Positions 25,000 through 37,322 of a stretch of 64,000 bases of DNA are shown one piece after another. Positions within the stretch are counted from its first letter, which is position 1. The number at the start of each line of letters is the position of its first letter. The translations under genes and the position numbers were made by a program. Source of the DNA: Luzula sylvatica. Taxonomy: Eukaryota; Streptophyta; Magnoliopsida; Poales; Juncaceae. The stretch lies in the NCBI GenBank assembly GCA_946800325.1, contig OX326961.1, forward strand, positions 2,892,655-2,956,654, read 5' to 3'. The notes below the pieces were generated by a model that ran no database searches, was not told where the DNA came from, and saw only the letters and a list, made by a program, of their open reading frames with translations.

Positions 25000-25480
25000 T
25001 CGGCCCTATTAAGGGATTCGGTATTTTTTGGGTTTAAGGTTGAACACCGCATTTTGAACCGTATGGTTTAACACAGACCCACCCATATATATAAACACAA
25101 AACCCTATTTATTTTTCTCTCTCCTCTCATTATCACAGCCGCCGCCGTCTCCTTCCTATCTCTCTCTCTCTCTACAGATCGCGAACGCCAAAAACTCTCC
25201 ACATATCGCGAACGCCAAAATTGAGATCTGCCATGGCCATTTTTCTCGCATTTCTCGACGACGAAGCTTACTCGCCATGGCCATTTTTCTCGCCTTTCTC
25301 GACGACGAAGCTTCCTCGCCAAAAACTTTCCCATTTTTCTCTCTTTTCTCGCCTTTCTCGCCAAAATTGAGATCCGCCATGGCCATTTTTCTCGCCAAAA
25401 TTGAGATCCGCCAAAAGCCCTCGACGACGAAGCTGGAGCCCTCCACTCCACGACAGCAAATTGGTAAATTTTTAATTATC
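25000..25480 (+). repeat. Promoter/leader-like stretch with 'CCATGGCCATTTTTCTCGC' repeats
   Basis: A TATA-like run (about 25084-25094) is followed by a CT-rich leader and then three copies of CCATGGCCATTTTTCTCGC (about 25231, 25275 and 25378), with interleaved 'tctcgacgacgaagct' and 'caaaattgagatc' blocks. Several short frames start in these repeats (for example 25277-25504) but none matches a known protein. It looks like a rearranged 5' exon. Confidence 0.4.
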
Positions 25481-25507
25481 AGGGTTTGTTTTGCTGTATT
25501 ATAAATT

Positions 25508-25690
25508 TCAGGGGCTTTTTCGAAATTTTGCAGGGGCTCCTCCGTAAATTTGTAATTTTCAGGGGCTGTTTTGTAATTTTTCAGGGGCTGTTTTGTAATT
25601 TTTTCAGGGGCTGTTCAGTAATTTTTCAGGGGCTGTTTTGTAATTTTTCATTTTCTGTAAATGTCAGGGACGGTTTTGTAAGATTTAATT
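25508..25690 (+). repeat. Short tandem array, unit about CAGGGGCTGTTTTGTAATTT
   Basis: About seven imperfect copies spaced 22-29 bp. The following DNA to 26400 is AT-rich with 'aacagttaatta' variants and no gene. Confidence 0.75.
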
Positions 25691-26557
25691 AAGGAAAAAA
25701 TTTGTATTATATTAAGGAAATAATTTGTATTATTAAGGAAAATATTTGTATTATTTGAAAATTTTGATAATTAAGCATGAATTTAATTACTTGTCATTTT
25801 TGTTGTTAATTATTGTTGTTAATTGCAATGTAATTGTATTTGTTGTTAATTATTGGTAATAAAATCAAATTTGAGTGATATTGTAGTTATTAACTGTTAT
25901 ATACACATTAACTTTTAATTATTGTTAATTACGGATTAACAGTTGAGTGATGTTATAAATGTTAATTGAAGTATTTTTGTAATTGTAATTACCATTTTGT
26001 GATTGTTAATTATTGTAAGTACAGATTAACAGTTGAGTGATATTATTTTTGTGATTGCAATTACAGATTAACAGTTAATTATTGTAATTACAAATTGTTT
26101 ATGGTTAAACACCAAAAGATTATCAAAATTAGCAATTAACGAACAATGAAATCATCAAAATACAATAACATTAAAATTAACAATTAACGTTTAACAACAT
26201 AATTTACTAATTAACAAGAACTCAAACATTCAAACTCACACAATTCAAAATTCAAACTCAAAATCATTTTCCCTCCAATTAGGTGTTAAATGATAACACA
26301 TCTGACAGCGGAAGGTTTAACAGTGTGTTATGGTTTAACATGCATGCCAACACATCAAGAGTGTGAGAGGAAATTTGGGGGTGATACAACATTTTCCTAA
26401 AATAATATAAAAATAATGCTCATGGGGATTGCATGACCAACTACAGAAATGTTCTAACGAGTCAGTAGTTTAAGAGTAACATAACCAATTGAATCATTGT
26501 TTAAGCAGTAGAACCGAGATGGTATTTGATGAACTCTATTACAGACTGACAGGTACA

Positions 26558-26691
26558 AAAAAAAAACTAGTAAATGGAGAAGGCTTGGTGGTCCTCTATC
26601 CATTGGTGCCAATGAGACTCGAACCCACAACCTCTCACAACATAAGATTTTTGTGTCTCACACCCAACCACTGGGCCATTAGCCCATTGAC
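26558..26691 (-). mobile_element. tRNA-derived SINE with 13-bp target duplication
   Basis: On the minus strand a pol III head is clear: a box A region reading TGGCCCAGTGGTTGG (26678-26664) and box B GGGTTCGAGTCTC (26626-26614). The body ends in a run of T on the minus strand, a tail type known from some plant SINEs. The 13-bp direct repeat ACTGACAGGTACA flanks it (26545-26557 and 26692-26704). The short open frame that crosses it is not a gene. Confidence 0.85.
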
Positions 26692-26704
26692 ACTGACAGG
26701 TACA

Positions 26705-27040
26705 TAATGAATACATCGGTGCCTGTTGAATATAAATGGTAACATAGTGGCACGGGGCGGTTGAATCCGATCAGTACTGACAATTTGAATCCATTGAATT
26801 TATTTAAAAGTGATTCGAATTGAGTTCTCAACACGTATCCAATTTGAATCCATTGAATCCAATTACTTGCATAATTAGTTAGTCAACACGTATCCCTTGC
26901 GGATCCTCAATGGGTAGCAACAACACCTTAGTTAAACAAGAGTGATAAATTTTTCATAAGCATGATAAGCATTTATAGTATTTTAAGTGCTTTAACATGG
27001 GAAACAAAAGTTGACTTTATCTGAAATAAAATTGGGAAAT
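26705..27040. repeat. Segmental duplication, copy 1
   Basis: This matches 29430-29765 over its length with many substitutions and small indels (shared blocks: 'gtacataatga', 'caatttatttaaaa', 'taattagttagtcaacac', 'cataagcatgataagcattt', 'gggaaacaaaagttgact'). It is non-coding. Confidence 0.7.
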
Positions 27041-27204
27041 TATTATTTTTTTTATAATAAATTGGGAAATTCTTAAATAACCTCCCATTTTTTTTCAATT
27101 AAAAAAAAACTTTTTACCTTTTGATTTTTTCAAAAAAAAAAAACCCTCTAAATGAATTTCATTTTCATTTACTATAGGGGTAAATTTTACAATTAATGAT
27201 GTTG

Positions 27205-27343
27205 CCAATATGTCAATAGTCCGGTTGGTTGAGTGTAATGCAAAAAAATCATATGTTGTGAGATGTTGTGAGCTCAATTCTTATTGACAACAATGAATGG
27301 AGGATACATGAGCCTTGTCCATTTATTATAAAAAAAAAGAAGT
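27205..27343 (+). mobile_element. Degenerate SINE of the same family, plus strand
   Basis: Related along its length to the element at 26558-26691, but decayed: box A-like TAGTCCGGTTGGTTG and a box B reduced to GAGCTCAATTC, then 'caatgaatggagg...ccatttatta' and an A-rich tail. Direct repeats taatgatgtt (about 27195) and taatggtgtt (about 27344) may be the target duplication. Confidence 0.6.
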
Positions 27344-28859
27344 AATGGTGTTTATATTTATTCATTCAAGCCAAGGACTTTGCACCTTCCTTGAATTTCC
27401 TCAACAAAAAAATATTTAATGGTGTTAAAAAACTTTAGAGAAAATACGTCGTACTTAATTTTATTAAATATTTTTTGTATTTTTTATTAATTTAAAAAAT
27501 TTCAGAAATATTTTATAACATATACTAATTTAAAATGACTATATGGTATATACATAAAAAAAATTCTGAAAGGAAATTATGTACATCATTTTAATCTACT
27601 TTTATTCCATACTACGTGTGTGTGTGTGTGTTCGGTTAGAAATATTATAGAATAGACGAGTTAATCTTTTATTCCATCATATTCCAATCCTCCCTAGCAA
27701 AATCATAATTCTTTTGATCGTTTTGTGCATAATTCATTTGATAAGTATTTATTTCTTTTTTTTAATTAAACAACATAACATAAAATTAAAAAAATCCTGA
27801 CAAAATTTTGCTTTTTATCGAGCAATTATTACCCATTCATCAATAATACATGAAAAATCAATATATATACATATATATATATATATGAGTTTTTCTTCGA
27901 TACACCAAAATGTTTTCCACCGTCCATTAATCAAATCATGTGGTTAGAATTACTCCAAAAAACCGGATAAAAACTAATCAGCCTGTTAAAAGGCCTTAAA
28001 ACTTGCAATGAGCCGGTTACCAAAAAATAATGACAAGGATAAATAAGTAATTGTATTCATTTTGTCCACCAATATTTTGTTGCCACGTGTTGGTTCTTTT
28101 TCGGTTGTTGATGCAGTTTTTGGGAAAGCACAAGGAGACAAATATTTAATTCACGTAAACTTGTGAGGTCTTTAATGCTCCTGGATATAATATTTTGATT
28201 ATACAAGTTAAGATATTATTAATGTTTGGGATATAAGTACAAAATCAGTTCTCATAATAAGTAATAGTATACAAATATTTGAAGTTATTATTGTATTATA
28301 TTATTAATATATATAATTTTAAGAAATTTTTTGCTTCGAGAAAATACCAAATCATCATTTTAATTTGGAAATCTTGATCAAAATGTCCAAACTAATCAGT
28401 TCTTCATTTGAACAAACGTGGTACATATAAATCAAGTATTGTACAAGTTACATGAACTTTGGTTCATTGTGGACAAAGTTCATTTTTTTTGTCTCAATAG
28501 AATATATGAAGTTATAAAAAAATCTTATTTTTTTGGATATTGTAAAAAAACTCTTTTATTTTCAAATATCCCCTATATGGATTAAAACTAACCATGCATG
28601 GTGTTAAATTTTTTTATCAAAATATCTTTCTATTTACATATGTAGTAATTAAAAAAATATATTAATTTTTATTAATTTAAACAAAATCCTACCAATTTTT
28701 AGCATATAGTATGTTTACGAAAATAATTATTGTAAGTCATATTTATATAATTTTAATTGTTCATACATTATATATATTTGACTTTTATATTTTTTCTCTG
28801 AAAACCTAACATAAAATAATAATTATATAAACAACAATCTTAAAAGAAAGATAACTTAT
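27344..28859. other. AT-rich intergenic DNA with dispersed repeats
   Basis: No gene. Bases 27478-27600 and 28505-28800 belong to the AT-rich dispersed family also present at 6590-6960. There is a short (TG)n at about 27616-27632. Confidence 0.4.
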
Positions 28860-29009
28860 AAGTGCTCCTTGCATCTATCCGTGGCAGCAACGACAGTACT
28901 TATAAGTGCTCCTCGAAACGCAGCCTTTTCGAGCTCTCGTATACCGCAATAGTAGTGCTAGCTGCGAGGTGACCGCGATCTTTAAGCTAGCCTGGGTGTT
29001 TTCCCACTC

Positions 29010-29199
29010 TCATTCAATTGTTGCAGCCCCAAGTACAGTTTGAGAAGCTAGACCTGGAGTAAGATTGCGAGGAAGACCAGCTGCGACTCCTCCATCAAGA
29101 GGAGGTTGCGGTAATGGGATAATGTGTCTTGTTTTCACGTCTCTTGGTCTCGTCCTCGCGGGGCTCGAGTTCAACTGTGATTTGCTAAGTCGAAAACAT
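29010..29199 (-). pseudogene. Unidentified gene fragment
   Basis: On the minus strand an open stretch of about 62 codons, without its own ATG, ends in TGA at 29012-29010 and has protein-like composition (Pro/Gly/Leu rich, not low-complexity). The region 28860-29200 is much richer in GC than its flanks. I do not recognise the protein. It sits exactly where a duplicated Ole e 1-like gene would be expected from the upstream duplication but does not resemble that family, so it may be a replacement by a captured fragment. Confidence 0.3.
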
Positions 29200-29307
29200 C
29201 AATCGACATTCGTTCATCTTGGTTGTCAATGTTTTTGGCATATTAACAATAAGTTCCTTCTTGTGAATCGAACTCTTACGTAACACATATATTATGCGCT
29301 CATAGCC

Positions 29308-29790
29308 AGAAGTAACTTCTCTGAGAATTTCAAGAGAACTTATTATAAGAAGTAAATCTAACATTGAATGTTGTTAAAAAAAATTAGACCAAAATATACT
29401 TCTCTGAGAGTTTAAGACAACACCAACTGGTACATAATGAACTACATTGATGCCAGTTGAATATAGATGGAATGAAACGGGTACTGGCCGGTCGAATCCG
29501 GATAACAACTGACAATTTGATTCGAGTGAATTTATTTAAAAATGATTCGAATCGGGTGTTTCTCAACTCGACTCCAGTATCGGAAGTAATCCAATTACTT
29601 GCGTAATTAGTTAGTCAACATGGTATCCCTTACTGATCTTCATTGGGCAGCAACAGACAGACCTTACTTTAACAAAATTAATAAACTTTTCATAAGCATG
29701 ATAAGCATTTCTAGTAATTTAAGTGCTTTAACGTGGGAAACAAAAGTTGACTCTACCTGAAACTAATTAAATGCTTAATACAAAACTGAA
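29308..29790. repeat. Segmental duplication, copy 2
   Basis: Bases 29308-29402 match 23730-23825 (the upstream region of the Ole e 1-like gene), and 29430-29765 match 26705-27040. In copy 1 the two blocks are separated by about 2.9 kb; here they are adjacent. Confidence 0.65.
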
Positions 29791-30237
29791 ACCATGCATG
29801 CGATGATGAGATGCTCGAAGTATTCTACACCTTTCACAAATTGAAATAATGACATTGACTCGAAGTATTCTACACCTTTCACAAATTAATATGAGCAATA
29901 TGTTCGATATTTTTTCCCTTTTTACAGAGTAAATTCTCGCGAGTAATATTTTTCGAACATGTTATTTATACATATTATGAAGATATTTTGACTTTTTATT
30001 GTTTAATTACAAGGGTTTTTTCTACCGTTAGACTCATGCTTGAAATTGAAAAAAAATGAAGTAAAGCAAAAGGTATTTCGCTGTTATAACCAATGATATA
30101 AGATCTAGATTTAGATCTAAGGAAGCACGAGTTCCCCTTCCCACTTTTAAGGGCATGGTTGACAATTTTATATTTTATATTGAGAACTGAAATGAGTATC
30201 TGTATTTGCATAAATATTTATCAATTATCATGGCATA

Positions 30238-31893
30238 TCTATCTAATATATAATGCAAGGGGATTTGCTGCCTCCTGGTGCAGCCACGTCACCAGGGGCC
30301 TATTTGTAAAAAAAAATATTTTTTTTATATTTTGGTCCTTTTTTATTTACAAATTGGTCCTTTTTTCGAAAAAAAATTACATTTTGGTCCTTTTTTTTAC
30401 ATTTTGGTCCTTTATATTTGCATTTTGGCCCTTCGAAGTTTTGAAATTTATATTTTAGTCCAGGGGCCTCAAATTGGTCCTATTTTTTAAAAATAATTAT
30501 ATTTTGGTCCTTTTTTCACATTTTGGTCTTTTATATTTGCATTTTGGTCCTTCGAAGTTTTAAAATTTACATTTTGGTCCTTTATTATTTTTCTTGCCTG
30601 ATGCAGCCACGTCACCAGGGGCCTATTTGTAAAAACAAATATTGTTTTACATTTTGGTCCTTTTTTCGAAAAAAAATTACATTTTGGTCCTTTTTTTTTT
30701 ACATTTTGGTCCTTTATATTTGCATTTTGGCCCTTCGAAGTTTTGAAATTTACATTTTAGTCCAGGGGCCTCAAATTGGTCCTATTTTTTAAAAAAATTA
30801 TATTTTGGTCCTTTTTTCACATTTTGGTCCTTTATATTTGCATTTTTGGTCATTCGAAGTTTTAAAATTTACATTTTGGTCCTTTATTATTTTTCTTGAA
30901 AAACTAAAATAAAATTATAATAAGTTGAACAATATTAATAAAAGAACATCTTGCAAATATTTAAAAATAAAATATCACAAAACTATTAAAAAATACATAA
31001 AAAGAAAACTAAAATAAAAAATAGATGTTTAAATAGATATTTTCTATGAATATATTTGCAAGATGTTTATTTATTATCATTTAATGTTAGTTTTTTTATG
31101 AATAAAGAATGTAATATTAAAATTATATAAACAAAATATGTAATAATTTAAATTTTTTTAAATCACTACGTGTTAAGAAGTGTTTATGAATTTTCTTAAA
31201 ATTAATAAAAAATAACAAAAATAAGTTTTAATTATTACATATGAGATTTGGAGGGTATTTTGGGAAAAAAAAAATTAATATCATCCATAAGGAGTATTTT
31301 AAAATAAAAGTTTGGTAAAGAGTTTTTTTTTTTGGAATTTACGAAAAGACAGAGAATTTTTTATAATATCCAAAAAAAATTAGGGGGTTAAAAATATACC
31401 AAATCATGGATGTGCGAATAATCATGACATAATTTAAATTAAAGGTTCGAACGAAACGGTTAGCGATGACATCGTCAAACTTTGTTGTTGGCTGACCACA
31501 CAAAGGACGAAAAATATTTGTGCTAAATATGTAGCGAAATTAAGGATTTGTGAAATTAAAAACACTCTTTTTTTCAACAATGTTTTCTGAACTATTATGT
31601 TATTAATAAATTTCATGACGACTCATTCGTTCTTTTTCCTTATTTTACTTATGAAGTATAAAATATAGATAATTTTTTTAGCAATAACCGTTTGAATTAT
31701 TCAAGAAATCCGGCTCTTAAAATATTCAAATGATTTTTGCTACAAAATTTCACTCACACACAACACACTAAATTACACATATAATAATGATTACAAAAAG
31801 AAAGTCACATACACAAAATGAACAACAATTTTTTTCAACTACATTACTTATAAACCCGAACAGCCCCGCGCAATTGCGCGGGGGTAATGCTAG
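30238..31893 (+). mobile_element. Non-autonomous Helitron with both ends
   Basis: The 5' end is TCTATCTAATATATAATGC after an A (30237). The 3' end is the hairpin CCGCGCAATTGCGCGG (31866-31881) then CTAG (31890-31893) before T (31894). Insertion between A and T, with no target duplication, fits Helitrons. It has no helicase or Rep gene. Bases 30269-30893 are a tandem duplication of a ~323-bp unit beginning near 'gcagccacgtcaccagggg', made largely of 'acattttggtcctt' repeats. A degraded hairpin sequence at about 31686-31731 recurs at 61228-61271. Confidence 0.85.
30269..30893 (+). repeat. Two ~323-bp tandem units inside the Helitron
   Basis: Unit 1 starts at about 30275 and unit 2 at about 30598, each opening with GCAGCCACGTCACCAGGGGC and ending with 'tttattatttttctt'. 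Within each, 'ttttggtcctt' recurs about seven times. The open frames here are by-products of this repetition. Confidence 0.85.
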
Positions 31894-32059
31894 TATATGT
31901 TTATTTTCAGAAGTAAGGCCCGAGGGCCCAAATTAATTAAAAATGAAAACAAAATCCAAGGGCCTATTTTTCTAAAAAAAATAAAATTTGTTGGTTCAAC
32001 AAAATGTTGTGCATATGGACATTATTTCACAAAACCCAAATAAGACAGTTATTATCATG
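31894..32059. other. Short spacer, no feature
   Basis: Between the Helitron end and the hAT-like remnant; nothing recognised. Confidence 0.5.
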
Positions 32060-32964
32060 GTTCTGAGAATCGGCCGAGTTAAAAAAAACTCGGCCGAGTT
32101 GACTCGGACTCGGACCCCACCGATCCGATATTGACCCGGATAAATCGGATCCGATAACCCGGTTTTTTTTTTTTTTATATGTTTATATATTTTTGTTAGA
32201 GCCAATCAAACTTTTTCTAATTTGTTATATATTTTTTTGAGATTGTTATATATTTTTCTTTTGAGATTGTTACATACAGATGTTTGTTTTGTACTGATGA
32301 ATAATGAGCATAATTACTAGCTATCACTTTATTATAGCTATCAATCACTACAAATTACTACAGATGTTTGTTTTGTATGAAAGAGATCAGGCTAGGCAAA
32401 AGGAAAGGGAAGACAATCCTAATATGCAGAGGAACCTCCAGGCACCGTACTTTTATGACGGCTCTAATTATAGTGAGGGATCTAATTTTTCAGGAATGGA
32501 TATAAGTTCAACTGCAAGTGCAAATAATGAAAACTATTCCGATCCGTATACTGGTAACACACAACACGAAAACCAATCACCCTTCGACTCAATGATGAAC
32601 ATTTTCGACAATACAAATTTACAAATGTATTTTCCTCCTCATGATCAATATGAAGATAATGATTATACAACGCAACCCGCTCGTCACAGTTTTTGGCAGT
32701 AGAAATTTTTAATGTACTAATTTTCTTAGGTAATGTAATTTTTTTAATGTAGTAATTTGAGTTTCATGAGTTGAATTTGTGTGTATCATGTTTATGAATG
32801 TTTATATATTTTTAAAATAATTTTTTTAATTTTTTTCTATTTTTTCCGATTTTTTTACTAGCAGTCCGATTTTTTTTTTTGACTCGCCCGAGTCTTGTCC
32901 GAGTCGGCCGAGTCCCGAGTCTCCAGACCCGACCGAGTCCGATTCCGATACCGATATTCAGAAC
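32060..32964. mobile_element. hAT-like element remnant with CGGCCGAGT-rich ends
   Basis: Imperfect 14-bp terminal inverted repeats: GTTCTGAGAATCGG at left and, reverse complemented, GTTCTGAATATCGG at right. Next to them are runs of 'actcggccgagt' (32070-32160 and 32880-32960). Frame 32304-32702 (132 codons) is Asn/Ser/Tyr-rich and resembles the low-complexity C-terminal tail of some hAT-type transposase-like proteins, but no catalytic or dimerisation domain is visible. No 8-bp target duplication is preserved. One end of a relative lies at about 62118-62215. Confidence 0.4.
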
Positions 32965-34703
32965 TTGGAGCCCACAAAAACACACGTACCAAAGAAAAAA
33001 TGGTGGCGGCTGATCGGGGCGGTACCGACTGGTACTGGATGAACTGAGTTGGTACAAATGATTGAGGAGAACTAGTATCGCATGGTAATTTAAGCCGTTA
33101 CCAGCTTGAACAAATATCAGCTTGTACAAATGGCTTTATTCAACTGGTACCAGCTGGGGCTGAATTGGACTGGTAACAAATGGTACCAGGTTAATTAAGT
33201 ATGTACCAATTGACGGAATAGTCCTTAATTAAACATGGTGATTAACAAGATCATGTTAATTAAGACCAATCAAAGAGGTGTACAGAGAGCAAGACTAACA
33301 GATGTGTTCAAGCTGGTGATTAACAGAAAAGATCAAATATGATATCCGATTTTGAATAATACGAATACAGTATTTGATATCCGATTTTGAATAATACGAT
33401 ACAAATATGGTATCCGATTTCGATCGGATACAAATGCGTTATACGGTATCCGGTATCTAATTTTGAATAATACGAATACAAATACGGATACGAATATGGT
33501 ATCCGATATCGGATACAAATAAATATGAGAAGACTAAGTCAATTAAGAAAATATTTATTCCTTTAAATTATATTAAATTAAATAAATAAATTGACATAAT
33601 TGAAATTAATAAATAAAATCATATAGTCAAATTAAACAAAAAAAATTATTACATAAATTAAATTAGTTAATTAAATAATACAAATAAAATTAATACATGA
33701 AAAAAATAACATAATTCATGAAAGTTCAATTAATGATATATAATAAATTGAATACAATAATGTATGTTGTTTTGTTTGCTCTCCAAAAATCTAGTTGGAG
33801 GTAAGTTTTATTATCCTAGGTTTTTCATGTATTTAGAGTAGTATCATGAGTTTTGAGATGTGAAAACTAAACTCCCTAGCATTTCACCGAACACTTCAAA
33901 AAAATATAAAGTCAAACCATAGTTTGTTACCAAATTCATGCTTGAAAACTTACCTGCCGAACACACTCTTACACACTTTGATTAGTAGTATCGGCATTAT
34001 TTAGAGATAATCAAATCGTAAGAAATTTGACCCAACACAATGAAAGAGGTGTACAGAGGCATCATAGAGAAGATAAATAAAAAGTTTCGTTCAGGCGCCC
34101 CAAATTATCACAACCCAAGATTATCGCACAAAAATTACTATATAAGATTTGCAGGGTAAGATTTTGGGGGCCAATCCAACATTTTCCTAAAACAAAATAG
34201 AAAACGATTGCAAGATAACAACCCAAGATTATCGCACCAAAAAAATATTATAACACTCTTGATGGGATGATGGGGCAAATTACTATTTATTTATTTTTCT
34301 TATAGAATATTTTTTTCTTATCTCGGAGACCAATGATCGTCCAATAAGATTTCATACATATATAAAATAATGTTATTTACAATAGTAGTTAGTTGGTAGT
34401 GACCCTTAAATCTAAGCTAAAAAAAAGATGGAAAAAAGGAAACAAAAAAGGAAAACGAAAAAGAAAAGAGCATCTTCTTTTCTTCATCCGTTGCCCGTCC
34501 TTATCCACGCTTTGGCTTGTTTCGTCGCTTGGAGGGCTATGTTTAATAGCGTTGATTCCTTGTATTTTCAGGGGCATAAATATTATTTTACATAGCATAG
34601 TACATAAATATTATTTCTAAATAAAAAACTCATGTCAAAATAACTAGAAAAATTAAAATATACGAAATATTATTTTACATAGCATAGTACATAAATATTA
34701 TTT
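32965..34703. other. AT-rich intergenic DNA with short repeats
   Basis: At 33340-33520 'atccgattttgaataatacga' recurs three to four times. Bases 34111-34129 and 34220-34238 are a perfect 19-bp direct repeat (CAACCCAAGATTATCGCAC) around 90 bp. The phrase 'ccaacattttcctaaaa' near 34170 is shared with 26385. No gene. Confidence 0.45.
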
Positions 34704-36070
34704 CTAATTAAGCGGGGTGGTGCCTCGAGATAATGAGCTCCCAGACATTCCCGTTTGTCCCGCGGCTTGCTCAGATCGTACATTTGGCTGCGGTATTTGC
34801 ACACTTTGCGTGACCTGCAATGGCACCGGCTCGGGAATCGGGATAGAGACAGACAAGACATCAGTTGCAGGGGCCCAATGAGCAGTCTCCACAATGGTCT
34901 GGTGTTCTATCTGACCGCAGATCTCCATTTGGCCAGATTTCGCCATTGTCTTTTCTTGATTTTTCTCCATTGAAGGCTGAGCTTCCTCCTCCGTTTTGGA
35001 TTGAGTAGTTAATACCTTGGTGAATAGTTGTAACGCCAGATCATCTTTTTCCTTAGAGAGAGGTGCCAACTTCCAAAGCTTGAGCATCGTTTCTGAAATT
35101 GGTGGCGAACCATGCAAGGACGAGAAAGATCGATTGGAGTTCGATCTGGTCCCGCTGAGTCGATATTAGTTGGGGAGTACTCTGAGAGTGGAGAGTTGCC
35201 TCGACGTGGCTGGTTCGGATAGGAGGGGGAGGTAGATTTGCCGCTAGTCTCTCGAAATATTCGTCTGAGGGTGTCGTGTCGGGGACAAGGAAGAAGTAGG
35301 AGGTATGTTTAATCGCCCTTGACACATGCACCGCTACTTTCCGTGTGAAACCTCCCCCATGCGTCCATAGGAATTGTGGACGAATCTCAGGATCAATAGT
35401 CACGACATCCACTATGATTTTATCCATAGCCACCAAAGATTTCAGGGGGACATAGTGCATAATTACCCGGAATTCTTCACCAAGGCATCTAATTCTCTTT
35501 CGCACCACGCGTGGATTGGTAAATTTGACAGAACTACCTCCATTTTGGAGGCTAAGTGAGCGATTTATGCACGGATTGCTAATGTCCATGGATAAAGCAC
35601 GAATCTTGCGCGACGAATGGCGCTCGGGCTATAATCTATGTAGATTCTCCTCTCCATGTCATGAGGTAGTTTTAGCAAGTATTTGTTATTTCCCCAAGAC
35701 ACTAATTCATGCGAATTTTTCCAATTGTAGGATTTGTGGATCAAAATTGAGATTGTGTGGAGTGTGTGATTGGGTACAAGCCTCGCGTCTATGACAATTG
35801 CACGTTCGAGACCTTTGATCTCCGCCGTTTGCTCGGTAACGTCTTTGAGGAAGACATGGATCGGGTTGGACGAGATAGTAGGAAGGTTAAGTAGTGGCTT
35901 ATTATCTGGGTTGAACGTGTATCTAGCCAACCTTCTCTTGTTGAATTCGATCAATGCAGTTTGCAAACAAGTGTCCGAGCATCTTGCAGAAATTGCACGT
36001 TCTCGGATTTCGACATTGTACGAATACAGGCCCGGCCCTGCCCATTGGCAGGGTTAGGCATGGACCACAT
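34704..36070 (-). pseudogene. Frameshifted gene relic with a zinc-knuckle motif
   Basis: Four overlapping minus-strand frames follow one another, as expected of a single decayed gene: a segment ending near 35923 with an exact CX2CX4HX4C knuckle (CNFCKMLGHLFANC); 35966-35565 (133 residues); 35589-35053 (178 residues); and 35117-34704 (137 residues, Gln/Pro/Ser-rich, ending in TAA). Each overlap is a change of frame. Composition is GC-richer and protein-like. The knuckle suggests a retroelement ORF1-type or DUF4283/zf-CCHC-like plant protein, but I cannot confirm a family, and the knuckle frame conflicts with another open frame over the same bases. Confidence 0.4.
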
Positions 36071-36252
36071 GCCTCTACTTTTTGTATAGGCCTCCACTTT
36101 TCACACAAATACATATACATATGCTCATAAAATTCGAACCCTTCCATTAATATAAAGTCCAAACCTAATATTAACCCAGAAATCCATCCAATCCTTGCTC
36201 AGCAAACCTTCCCTCTCCTCATCCTCATCTGCCGACTATTCCGACCTCCTCG

Positions 36253-37321
36253 TGAAGGAAATACAGTTTCGGATCAACCGTAAAAGTGTACACAAGGATG
36301 AACGAATGTAAGCGTACATTCGTGGTCATAACTTTCAGTAGGAAAACCCAATTTGAATGGTTCAAATTGGGTTAGATAGATAATAAAATTATCTATAACC
36401 TTCATGTAGAAATATATTTCATATGAACGAAGTATCAGTGTCGTTTCTTTGAAATACCGAAAGGATGCAACAGTATGACATACAGTTAGTAAAACTGTCA
36501 TAACTTTTTGCATACGAACTCCAATTGGGCCAGGGAAAATTGGGTTGGGTAGATAATTAGATTATTAGATAATTAGATTATCTACAACTTTTGTGAAGGT
36601 TAATTTTCTGTCAGAAGAATTTACCAATTTCGTATGGACAGAATACTGAACAGGTTCATGCAGTTTTCTGTGTGAAAGGGTGTATATTGGATATACATGT
36701 TTTTTGGCCCATCCTAATCCTATGTGATATAAATAGGATATTTCTCTCTCCTCTAATTATGGTTCATTCAGTCCAATCCATTCTAATCAATAGAATTATC
36801 CAGAATATTGAGAGCCATCTTTCTTAGAGCGAAAGAGTCGAAGAGAGAAAACCGAGAAAAAGGAGTTTTTCTCGGTGTAGAGAATCAATCAATCGAGCAA
36901 GTTCGCCGGTGCTTCGTCTAGGCAGTTGCACCCGTGACCGACGTCTTCCGACTCAAGGTGGATACTCGTAGAGGAGCGACACGTGTGGCTCTCCGATTGT
37001 GATCGAACCGGAAGAACAAGGAACGTCAACGAGAGTGAAAGGCTGTGGAAGCGTGTGGACGTGGGACGCACGAAGACAACCGGAGGCGTGTCAAGACGGT
37101 GGGAGACGTGTGGTATGGGACGCACGGGCTAGTCACCAACGTGACACAGGAGAAAGAAGGAATAGCGATCAACCCTTCGAGTGCAATCAATTTTGCACCG
37201 GTATGAATCTATCCTTCTATTGCATCGTACCCTCGAAGTCATGGCGTAATCTTGGATTTTGGGAACCGGACCGGGCCTTCATATCCGCTGTGCGGGCCCG
37301 GGGAAGGGAGAATTTCCTTCA
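36253..37321 (+). repeat. Outer 5' LTR (1,069 bp)
   Basis: TGAAGGAAAT...ATTTCCTTCA, a perfect 10-bp terminal inverted repeat. TATA box TATAAATA at 36728-36735. A GC-rich hairpin (CCGGGCC at 37271-37277 with GGGCCCGG at 37294-37301) lies just before the end. Open frames on either strand are shadows. Confidence 0.9.
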
Positions 37322-37322
37322 G

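Noticed and set aside
26280..26405. Right end of a Harbinger-like MITE ('gggggtgatacaacattttcc')
   Set aside because: A similar phrase occurs near 34150, but no matching left terminus or target duplication could be found at either place.
26614..26678. A minus-strand tRNA gene
   Set aside because: Good A and B boxes, but the 13-bp target duplication and T tail show a SINE.
30159..30792. Frames of 99 and 89 codons rich in Phe/Leu/Ile near the Helitron start
   Set aside because: They arise from translated 'ttttggtcctt' repeats.
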